DNA of 64,000 nt from Takakia lepidozioides (lineage: Eukaryota; Streptophyta; Takakiopsida; Takakiales; Takakiaceae): positions 47,322,042-47,386,041 of the forward strand of contig CM060734.1 of NCBI GenBank assembly GCA_030704615.1, given 5' to 3'. Below, one piece after another: positions 1 through 7,843 of the stretch (its first letter is position 1; every line of letters begins with the position of its first letter). The translations under genes and the position numbers were made by a program. The notes beneath the pieces are model-generated. The model saw only the letters and a list, made by a program, of their open reading frames with translations. It did not search any database and was not told the DNA's origin.

Positions 1-980
1 TATTTGTTCCTTGAGGTTTTTCCCCCTTTTTGTAATGGGCTCCGAGTAATAGGGTTGTTTTCCCATTTGAGGGTTTTTCCTCCTACTTTGTGTTTTTTTT
101 CCCCGTTGAGTAAAATAGTCCTTCAATAAAGTAATTGGCCAACGCCTTTTATTAATTTTCTTAAAAAGTAGGCCTTCAGCTTTTTTCTTTTTCAGTTTAT
201 CCCCCGTGAATTTCATTACTCGTGGTTTTTTTGCCCGGAAAATACCCCCCATGTTGGTTTTTTCCCAAAGGGTGTATGATGTTTTTAGCACATTGAATTT
301 ACTTTAATGAAAATGCCGATGTGCCACATTCTCGAAGTGGAGAAATATTAGCAAATTTGTTCATGCACAGTGGAGAATTTAATTCACCAACTGGACGAGC
401 ATCAACACCTGGAGAAATGGGGCATATGTCTAGTTTCACGATACGGTGATCTGACCAAACCTCCCTGTGGGAGCAAACATAATTCATTTGGACCCAAAAC
501 CACAATTTTGCACTCCAAACTTCATTTGTGTTCAATTTCATGCACTCTTCATAAAGAGTTCTGCAATAGTGAGCGAAGAGAACACTTTTTTTTTGGGGCA
601 TTTTTGATTGGTCCAAATTTTGGCGGGGGAGTAGCGGTGGGATGCTTGAAGCCGCAGAACAAAATTGAGCCAAAAAAAAAATCGATGCGTGCCAGAAACC
701 CCCAATGAAAGGCAGTGCAAACCTATTTATTGGCTTAAAATTAATTAAATTCAATTAAATTGTGGAATGGCTTGAGGGGTGAGCGCGTCGATGGGGAGGC
801 AATGATTTATTCGTCTAATGTGTCTCCGCACATGTGTCGCACACGTGTTCCAGCACATGGGGGCAAAAGAGGGGCTTCAACCACATCCGTTCAATGGGTA
901 CAATAGTCGTGCACGCATTGCAGGATCTTTTTTTCGCATTGAACAAAAACCAGATGACAAGTGAACGCCTCATTGGACAA
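1..980. other. No gene recognised; AT-rich leader of window
   Basis: Short open frames exist on both strands (the longest is 151 codons on the minus strand, 299-754), but none shows a domain motif, a repeat pattern or a homologue I recognise. The stretch has many T- and C-runs. It is best left as unannotated intergenic or decayed repeat DNA. Confidence 0.5.
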
Positions 981-1400
981 TTGAACGAATTTTGATTGAT
1001 CTCGTATTACACTGGGACGTATCAGAGGGTACATTGAACACACTGGCCAAGTTTCAAAGCGAACAAAAATCATTTGGATGGGCAACCATCCGTTGGCCCA
1101 TTGAACGAATTTCGATTGATCTCATATTACTCTGGGGCCTCTTACATGGCACATTAAACATAGTGGCCAAGTCTCAAAGCAAACCAAAATCATTTTGATG
1201 GCCAACCATCCGTTGAGCCATCGAATGAATTTCGATTGATTTCATATTAATCCGGGACCTGATACATGGTATGTTGAACATAGTGGCACAGATTGAAAGC
1301 AAACGAAAATCATTTGGATGGGCAACCATTCAATCGCCCATTGAATGAATGAGATTTCGTCTTTGATTATACTGGGACCTGTTACATGGTTGTGTCATTT
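981..1400. repeat. Tandem repeat, 120-bp period, about 3.5 units
   Basis: Unit starts carrying TTGAACGAAT or TCGAATGAAT lie at 981, 1101, 1221 and 1341, so the spacing is exactly 120 bp with no indel between units. Each unit repeats GATTGAT, a CTGGGAC-like block, a 'catggtacattgaacata' block and CATTTGGATGGGCAACCAT. The unit length is a multiple of three, but stop codons fall in every frame of the later units, so I do not read it as a coding repeat. Confidence 0.85.
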
Positions 1401-1410
1401 GAAGTTTTTT

Positions 1411-1696
1411 TTGTAGTGTCTCCTGTTTCGTAATGCGGTGCTTCTCCATGTCCACTTTATCCAATATGTTGATGTTTTCCACCTGGAACAGATCCACACA
1501 TGTGTGCAGAAATCCTTAAATAAGCAAATGACCATCTCCACTTTTATAAGCCTCATCCCCAGCTTTCAGTTTTGATGGTCATTTAATTTTTTAAGTCTTT
1601 ATATACGCATGTGTGGATATGTTCCAGATGGAAAATATGAACGTTGGAAAAATAAGAGTTAGAGAAGCACCTCATTACGAAGCAAGAGACATTACA
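1411..1696. repeat. Imperfect long inverted repeat (foldback 1)
   Basis: The left arm (about 1411-1533) contains TGTTTCGTAATG, GGTGCTTCTC, a CACCTGGAACAGATCC block and AAATGACCATC. The right arm (about 1573-1696) contains the complements in reverse order: GATGGTCATTT, GGATATGTTCCAGATGG, GAGAAGCACC and CATTACGAAGCA. The loop is about 40 bp. It is probably a foldback or MITE-like element; no flanking duplication was confirmed. Confidence 0.75.
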
Positions 1697-1782
1697 GAAG
1701 ATCTCAGCATGTTGAACATCTGGATGAAGAACCTTACCCATCGTCGCTTCAAAGTTCAAGCGCTTATGAAATGATCACATGT

Positions 1783-1945
1783 TTGTCGGTGAAAGTTCAT
1801 CTCGTAGGCCACATTGATCTCGTACCCATCGAAGACTCCCGTAGGCCACATAGAACGGTTCATGTGATACATTTTCACAAATGCGATGTGATACATTTGT
1901 GAAATGGTATCACATCAACCGTTTAATGTGGCCAATGCACCTCTT
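1783..1945. repeat. Short-loop inverted repeat (foldback 2)
   Basis: The core arms GTGATACATTTTCACAAATG and CATTTGTGAAATGGTATCAC sit almost back to back around 1889. They extend outward through GGCCACATAGAACGGTT on the left and AACCGTTTAATGTGGCC on the right. Together they form a hairpin with almost no loop. No gene is present. Confidence 0.75.
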
Positions 1946-2004
1946 CCGCACCATGGCGGAAATGTTCGTCAGTTGAAAGCACAAACACAAATAATCCGTG
2001 CAAA

Positions 2005-2350
2005 CAATCTCAAGAATCATATGTACTGCAAGGTGTTTCATACTGCCGATGTTCATGTAGCTGAATTATTTATGAATCGTTTTGCTACTCCCATGCCAAC
2101 AACATCAGGTCCACTGCGACTGCCATATTCCGAATTCCGTATCAGCCACCACAGACATGAAACCAGGAATTTCGCACAAAATCTCCAATTCATTCAATTT
2201 ATGGTGGTCCGTGGCTGATACGTTCGTTTGAACATGACAGTCTCAGAGGACGTTGGCGAGGGAATAGCAAAAAGAGTACTACAGAATTCAGTTAGAGGAA
2301 CAACAATAGCATGAAACACCTTACCGTAAATATGATTGTTGACATTGGTT
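2005..2350. repeat. Long imperfect inverted repeat (foldback 3)
   Basis: The outer arms are CAATCTCAAGAATCATATG plus AAGGTGTTTCAT on the left and ATGAAACACCTT plus ATATGATTGTTG on the right. The inner arms are CGTATCAGCCACCACAGAC and GTCCGTGGCTGATACG, ending near 2222. An open frame (1904-2218, +) crosses it but has no recognisable motif, so the structure is the better explanation. Confidence 0.75.
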
Positions 2351-2499
2351 GTGACAGCTCTAATCAATAGAGAACTCGCACCATCAGTTGCGCTCCAGCA
2401 GCAGTACCGGTCCCCCGAGTAAATAAAGTTCCGTTGTAAATAATAAATTGCATACGCTCGAACCTCACAGATGTCATTTCAACAAAATCGGCCGTGTAT

Positions 2500-2890
2500 T
2501 GTGGCACTGTTTGTAACTTCGAATGTTTCAATGTTTCTGACATGGTATTGAGAAAATGATATATTGGTTCCCTAGGAGTTAGACAACAAACGTTCCATAT
2601 CTCATTCAAATGTCGACACTACCATGAGTGGTGTGGATAAAAAAATAATAGGTGTATATGCGACCTCCGGACATTCAAGTAGACCATTCGTTGGACCTAG
2701 TATCAAACGTTCGGACTTCGGAGGTCGCATGTGCACCCATTACTTTCCGATCCATGCAGCCTCTCATGGTAGTGTCGCACAGTTGAATGAGATATGAGAC
2801 GTTTGTTGTCTAACTCCTACGGAATTAATATATCGTTTTCTCATAACCCTATCCGAAACCTTGGAACATTACAAATATAAACTGTGAACT
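2500..2890. repeat. Long imperfect inverted repeat (foldback 4)
   Basis: The left arm, roughly 2515-2672, pairs with roughly 2718-2880. Matching blocks are GAGTTAGACAACAAACGTT with AACGTTTGTTGTCTAACTC-like sequence, CATATCTCATTCAA with TTGAATGAGATATG, ACTACCATGAG with CTCATGGTAGT, and ATGCGACCTCCGGAC with the GGAGGTCGCAT block. The apex is about 45 bp. The folded transcript would be a very long hairpin, but I see no promoter or miRNA-like symmetry that proves expression. Confidence 0.8.
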
Positions 2891-3284
2891 AGTACACAAA
2901 CCATTTATGTGCGAGGGTCGAGCATATGCAATGTAATATTTACAATGAGATTTTATTTATTACATGCACAATCAAAATTGAGTTATGTTTTCATAAAAGA
3001 ACCATTGTACCGCCACAAATCTCATATCTACGAGACTATGGTCTACTCCGTCCTATATACGTCTTTCGGCTCAGGCCAATTGAATGACTTGCCTATGAAC
3101 CGAAGTACTACATGGGCTAATGTGACTCTCTCATTCTTGTTGTTGTCGTACAACCTTTGTAGCATTGAGTGCTAACAACCTCCCGTAAATTGGTTCTCGA
3201 ACATATTTTCATCATAATGAGCGCCGCCATTTATTCATATCGCTATCTTCCCAACGGCAAAGGCCTCCGACGTCATGTCCCTGG
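2891..3284. other. No gene recognised
   Basis: This is AT-rich sequence ending in a G-rich tract (about 3285-3310). Short frames such as 2909-3175 (+) have no recognisable domain. Confidence 0.45.
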
Positions 3285-3289
3285 GGGAA

Positions 3290-4227
3290 GGGGGGGGGGG
3301 GGGGAGGGGGGTGGCATTCGCATTGAAAACTGATGCAATATCTTTTTCCACCCACCATCTTTTTGCGAGTTCTCGGTCCAGCTTGTCTTGGTTTTCAAAC
3401 TAGTACGGCGAGGCTTTGCGTATGCCTAATGGGGTGGCTAAGCCCCAATCATACACCCCAATCTTGATCTCCTTGGTGTCATCTGGAAAATGCAACAAGA
3501 TGTTGTCGAGGGACAAGTCGTTGTGCAGGAAACCGTTCTTGTGGACAACATCCATGATGCACACCAGTGCCCATGCAAGTTTACTGCGCATTTTTTGGAA
3601 ACGAAGCAAGCGATCGAATTCCTGGAACTTCCCCTCTGTTCCAAAATCACCCCGTTGTTCGAATCGTTGCCCCATTTTCTATCAAGGTTCATCATGTCGC
3701 GTATTGTCCCCCCATTCCACCAGCGAGTGTAACCCTCTACCTCACGTGCATTCACAGCAAAATATGAGATGACACCCGGATGTTGGAACTTCACTGCCAA
3801 CACGCCGCATTAACTCAGCTTTGGCGGAGGGCACTCGACCCTCGGTTGCTCTACCCTTCCATGTCTTCAGTAGCTACCTCAAATTCCACGTGGAGTCTTT
3901 TGCTTTGCTTTGGATCCACCGATTGAACTTCGGTTTGTCCCTGTCCGCCGTCCACTTAGCCCCCGCCAAAACGTTTGTCATTTTCCTCTCCATATTTTGC
4001 TAAAAAATCTGAAACCCCTCCCATCCATGCCTGACATAAGCACTCTCCAGCCTCATCATGTCCATACCCTTGAAATAATCCACTACCACTTCTTTCACTC
4101 TATCCAAGGCATACGGTCTTGGATAGTCTGACTTGTTGATCTGGCTATCCCGCTCATGGGCACGTTTTCTCTTCTTCCGACCCCCAGACGACCCCGCCCC
4201 AGAACTGGAATTCACAACCCCTGACAT
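3290..4227 (-). pseudogene. Protein kinase-like pseudogene
   Basis: Read on the minus strand from an ATG at 4225-4227, the N-terminal part has a basic stretch (GGRKKRKRAHER), then SDYPRPYALDRVKEVV. It continues in one frame to about 3806 through two stop codons. A frameshift near 3803 leads into LAVKFQHPGVISYFAVNA and a GGTIRDMMNLD segment resembling a kinase N-lobe and hinge. A second shift near 3670 leads to the C-lobe. There HNDLSLDNILLHF fits the catalytic loop HxDxxxxN, with HND in place of HRD, and VYDWGLATP occupies the DFG/activation-loop position as DWG. After a further stop (ASPY*) the frame still reads FENQDKLDRELAKRWWV and on to the G-rich tract near 3300. The Asp and Asn of the loop are kept, but at least two frameshifts and three stops make it non-functional. 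Introns could explain part of the disruption. The substrate is unknown. Confidence 0.75.
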
Positions 4228-4554
4228 TGTATAAACCTTTGCCCACTCCAGGGTCCAAAACCTCAGAAAACGGCAATGGACGCGTGTGGATGGTGTCTTC
4301 GTAGTTTCTGCAAAAAAAACAGGCCGCCGGAGATCCGAAAACGGCAAAATGGTGATACGATGATTGAACCGTGAACAAGGGTGTTGGACTGACCAATAGA
4401 AAACCGACAAAACCTCTCTCCCCAACCTTCCCAAATAATCACCTTTGCACCTCCCATTGGAAGTGCCGAGCAACGAAGTCCGAAAGGACTACAGGATGCG
4501 AAAGAACCGCACCACGAGAAGGGCAAAAGTGATCAGAAAAGGAGGGGGGAATGG

Positions 4555-4870
4555 TTTGTATAGGCGCCCACCAGCCCCCCCCCCCCCCCCCAAAAAAAAA
4601 ATGACATTATGCTTGAAAAAGAGCAACAGGCCAGTGGCGCCTCGCCACGTGTCCGCACGGCACGACTGGCCAGTCGCACCTCGCCACGCGCACCCACATG
4701 GGAGAGGTCAAGGGTTCAAAACCACCTTCCCCTATCCCGTTTGTTTTGTTTTTCCTGACCCGTGGCACCTCGCCACGTGGCTGGCCAGGCACTGCTTCAA
4801 TTTAAAAAAAAAAAAAAAAACGCCCACGGTGGTCCCTGGATTTCTAAGAAAAAAAAAAAAAACGTGACCG
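4555..4870 (+). repeat. Possible SINE-like sequence with A-rich ends
   Basis: Repeated CTCGCCACG blocks (4640-4780) surround GGGTTCAAAACC at about 4709, which resembles a pol III B box, and the segment ends in an A-run at about 4802-4820. Upstream GGCCAGTCGCACCTCG could be a weak A box. The evidence is only motif-level; a simple low-complexity or CACTA-internal origin is equally possible. Confidence 0.3.
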
Positions 4871-5705
4871 TCGCTAAACAAGAAGAGCGACCATCGTTGT
4901 TTTTAAAAAAAATATATATTAAATAAGCGACTGCCTACTGGCGGTCGCTTAATTCAAGATTCAAAATATAAATAAGCGACCACCGCTAAATGGTGGTCGC
5001 ATCATTTAAAAAAATATGTTAAGTAAGCGACCGCCAAACGGCGGTCGCTTAATTTAAGAATCAAAATCAAATCGAGCAACCGCCTCCAAATGAAGGTCGC
5101 TGTATTCTTTATTAACAAAAATAGCAAACGGCCGCCAAATGGCGGTCGCTGCATTTTTCAAAAATTTACTGAAGAAGCGACCGCCAAACGGCGGTCGCTT
5201 TATTTAAGAATAAATAAAAATGAGTGATCGCTACTAAATGGCGGTCGCTAAATTAAATAAATAAATAAATATAGCGACCGCCACATGGCGTCGCTAAATT
5301 AAATAAATAAATAAATATAGCGACCGCCACATGGCGGTCGCTGTATTTTTACAGAATATATCAAAGATATAATAATAACAATATAATAAAGTGCAAGCGA
5401 CTGCCAATCTAGGCGGTCGGTTCATTTAAAACATAATAAACTTCAACCGACTGCCAATATAGGCGGCCACTTATTTTAAAATATAATAAAATACAAACGA
5501 CCGCCAATATGGGCGGTCGCTTCATTTAAAAATAAATAAATTACCGGCGACCGCCAATATAGGCGGTCGCTTAATTTAACAAAATATTAAATTACAAGCG
5601 ACCGCTAATATGGACGGTCGCTTTTATTTAAAAAATAATAAGCTCGCTCCCACGTTTCATTTAAAATAAATAAATAAATATGCGACCGCCAATATAGGCG
5701 GACAT
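4862..5705. repeat. Array of about 16 hairpin-forming repeats
   Basis: At about 50-bp intervals the sequence carries GCGACCGCC, a 5-7 base loop, then GGCGGTCGC, separated by AT-rich spacers (ATTTAAAATAAATAAA type). Clear units lie near 4925, 4975, 5024, 5074, 5125, 5174, 5222, 5272, 5317, 5393, 5444, 5493, 5545, 5596 and 5680, with a degenerate one at 4862. Units up to 5340 mostly have AAATG, AAACG or ACATG loops; later units have AATATA-type loops. The unit near 4975 has a double change that keeps pairing (GCGACCACC with GGTGGTCGC). Similar hairpin blocks occur inside plant CACTA elements, but no CACTA terminus is visible here, so the parent element is not established. Confidence 0.9.
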
Positions 5706-5902
5706 ATTTTAAAAAAGAATTAATAAATATTAATAATTGGTCACGTCTGTTTTACACCGTGGCTGCCATATCATTAGAAAGGGTAGAAGTAAATCGTAAA
5801 AGTCAAATGTGAAAAAATTACATGGATAAACGTCCGGATTGGACGTGACGTGACGTATGTCGGACGAGACGGCCGACGTGTCAACGCCACGTCACGTCAG
5901 GA
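5706..5902. other. AT-rich spacer ending in ACGT-rich palindromic block
   Basis: There is no gene. At 5838-5898 the sequence is rich in GACGT: GACGTGACGTGACGTA on the left and ACGCCACGTCACGTC on the right form an imperfect inverted repeat. Copia coding sequence begins immediately afterwards, so this may be the terminus of the element carrying the hairpin array. Confidence 0.5.
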
Positions 5903-6262
5903 ATGATAACTAGGGTTGTTGTGTCTACTACAGAGGCTGAATACATGGCAGCTGCCCAAGCTGCAAAGGAGGCGATGTGGTTGCGAACGCTCTTGAATGA
6001 TCTGAACTTCATTCAGGTGAAAGCAACCCCGATCAAGAGCGATAACCAAGGTAACCTTTCTTTGATTAAAAACCCAGTCTTTCATGCTCGAACCAAGTAT
6101 GTTAATATTTAGCATCATTTTGTCAGGGAGCAAGTCCTTGCGCAAAATATTGTCTTTCATTATTGTAAGACAGAGGAGCTGGCATCTGACATTTTGAAGA
6201 AAGGTGTTCTAAGACCGAAGTTGGAACAATGCAGAATACAGCTAGGGTTATGTGAACAGTGA
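5903..6262 (+). pseudogene. Ty1/copia RNase H C-terminus fragment
   Basis: The frame reads STTEAEYMAAAQAAKEAMWL, the hallmark end of copia RNase H (TEAEY), followed by SDNQGNLSLIKNPVFHARTKY. A stop at about 6110 replaces one codon and the same frame continues with HHFVREQVLAQN and a DILKKGVLRPKLEQCR tail, ending at about 6260. In intact elements this domain degrades the RNA strand of the RNA-DNA hybrid during reverse transcription. The rest of pol is missing upstream, where ACGT-rich non-coding DNA abuts. An LTR-like stretch follows downstream, as expected at the 3' end of a copia element. The internal stop and lack of upstream pol make it a dead fragment. Confidence 0.85.
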
Positions 6263-6283
6263 AGATTCATAAAGTGAGAGACA

Positions 6284-6600
6284 GTTTGTTCACTTCAATG
6301 TAACTGATGCTCCCTGAATAGCTGCTTGGATATTGCTAGATACTTTTGCTATTCATGTCATGACAGATAGAGAAAAGGCAGAGGAGTGCAGATAGAAATA
6401 GCACTAGGACTTCAAATAGAATTGAGGTTTGTGTATTTAAGAAGGCACTTCAGGCATTGAATAAAATCTCTTTCAATCTCTCTCTGGAATAAAGTGTGTC
6501 TCTCCAGAAACCTATCTTTGTCTCTGTTTCTATATAGTTAGCATAGTTGTATGCTAGACTACTCATTGTCTTTCCTCCTGTGAAAATCCCGAAGTTAAGT
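6284..6600 (+). repeat. Probable copia LTR
   Basis: The stretch directly follows the copia RNase H end and a purine-rich AAAGTGAGAGACAG run, which could serve as the polypurine tract. It contains a GTATTTAAGAAGG TATA-like motif (about 6435), AATAAAATC (about 6462) and AATAAAGTG (about 6488) polyadenylation-like motifs, and is followed by a gag-like start. The start is probably TGTTCACTTC. The 3' end is not certain and no second copy is available in the window. Confidence 0.5.
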
Positions 6601-6604
6601 CATC

Positions 6605-6690
6605 ATGAGTTATGGTGCAACCAGCTCTAAGAAGAATTTAGGTCAACAACCGACTGATGGGACTGCTGTGCAGTTTGTGGACTTAGATGT
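6605..6690 (+). pseudogene. Copia gag N-terminal stub
   Basis: The ATG at about 6605 begins MSYGATSSKKNLGQQPTDG, similar in style to the start of copia gag polyproteins, and lies just after the LTR-like region. After about 28 codons the sequence changes to the repeat that also begins near 26226, so only the first residues remain. A gag after the LTR suggests a tandem or adjacent copia copy whose body was lost. Confidence 0.45.
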
Positions 6691-6914
6691 ACTGCCACCC
6701 TATAATTGTTCTTTCAACACAATATGAAGGATAAGTGCAATCGTGTCAAGTTGGCACCAATTTGTTTATAAGCGGTTCATCTTAATTAACTAACTCTGCT
6801 GTGGAATCAATCTTTGTAATCGATGTGTCAATAAAGTGGGACTCGTACTACAACAATTGAGGAGTCGGTGTGCAACTTCTCTAGTGAGACATGCGTTTGG
6901 ACCAGTGTTTGGAC

Positions 6915-7843
6915 CAGTGTTGTGCGGGTTCTCTCTTTTTAAGGAACCCACCGGGTCCGGGTACGGGTTTTTTTTCGGAGCCAAGTCCGGGTCCGGATCT
7001 GGGTTTTTGAAATTTGGAAAATCCGGGTCCGGGTTCGGGTCCGGGTTTGTCAACACGGACTCGGGTTAGGGTCCGGGTAGTTGTTGGGAAATATTAGCGA
7101 GTTCACGGGTTCGGATCCGGGTCCTAATTTATTGATTAAATAAATTATAAAAATAAGATTAATTAGGGATAAAATTATTTTTGGCTGGAAAAAAACTTTA
7201 AATCTTATTTTAAGAGACATTCCTTCAAAATATACCATGAATATGAATATGTATACCACGAATAAGAATTAAAATAGAAGTTTGAGTTCCATTTTCTATT
7301 TTTCAATATCAATTCTTTAAACATGTTAAGAATAGTAATATGCCTCAAGGGTAGATCACTATAGCATGGATGTGTGGGATCTGGCCTAATAATAATATAT
7401 GACGCCTCCTTTGGGAGGTGTAAATTATGGTCCCATAGGGCACAACTTTGTGACACCACTCCGTGGATTGAACCCACAACCGCTTTTGAGGTGGTATGTG
7501 GGCATTAGCACTCGGCTACAACGTGGTGGGGCTGGCTGCTCCAGTGGCCTATCGCTTCTTGTCCCCTCCACACATATGACAAAACCTACCAGATCTAAGG
7601 TGGACCCCGCATGCCCCATCTAAAATTAAGACCCGGACCCTGACCCGCTACATTGGCCCACAGGTAGCAACGGGTTTAACGGGTTCTGGACCCAGGCGGG
7701 TCCAGTTCCGGGTTCATTTTAGAAATGAACCCGGGTCAGGGTCCGGGTTTTTTGTGATAGCACGGGTCCGGGTGCGGTTCCGGGTAACCCGGATCCTAAC
7801 CCGCAGGGTACCCGCCTTCAAAACCCGGACCCGCACAACACTG
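6915..7843. mobile_element. Non-autonomous hAT-type element, 929 bp
   Basis: The terminal inverted repeats are a perfect 15 bp, CAGTGTTGTGCGGGT at 6915-6929 and its complement at 7829-7843. They are flanked by a perfect 8-bp target duplication GTTTGGAC (6907-6914 and 7844-7851). The paralogous site at about 26447 holds a single copy of this target and no insert. An 8-bp duplication and CAG-type ends fit the hAT superfamily. Subterminal regions are tandem GGGTCCGGGT-type repeats on both sides. No transposase frame is present, so it would depend on an element elsewhere. A SINE lies inside it. To the left, GTTTGGACCAGT occurs twice in tandem, so an extra target copy plus the first four terminal bases remain. 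Confidence 0.9.
7396..7545 (-). mobile_element. tRNA-derived SINE, copy 1
   Basis: On the minus strand a pol III A-box-like TAGCCGAGTGCT (plus 7507-7518) is followed about 30 bp later by a B-box-like GGGTTCAATCC (plus 7465-7475). The downstream body reads through GGTGTCACAAAG to CTCCCAAAGGAGGCGTCATAT. The same order of blocks occurs at 40795-40975, so this is a dispersed family. It is nested inside the hAT element. The spacing of the two boxes matches tRNA-derived SINE promoters. Confidence 0.7.

Noticed and set aside
299-754. 151-codon minus-strand open frame near the left end
   Set aside because: No domain, no repeat or codon pattern suggesting a gene, overlapped by frames on the other strand; AT-rich DNA gives such frames by chance.
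1904-2218. 104-codon plus-strand frame
   Set aside because: It coincides with an inverted repeat and has no recognisable motif; the hairpin explains the sequence better.
3290-4227. Reading the kinase as an intact intron-containing gene
   Set aside because: The breaks are one-base frame changes and isolated stops within otherwise continuous similarity, without visible GT...AG introns at those points.
4445-4867. 140-codon plus frame across 4445-4867
   Set aside because: Poly-Pro and poly-Lys stretches come from C and A homopolymers; the frame is not supported by any motif.
4862-5705. Hairpin array as a CRISPR array
   Set aside because: Repeats are palindromic throughout, the spacers are similar AT-rich sequence and not unique, there are no cas genes, and the context is a plant nuclear genome.
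6790-7069. Frames of DPNPDP or SGSGFG repeats on both strands
   Set aside because: They are produced by the GGGTCCGGGT subterminal arrays of the hAT element.
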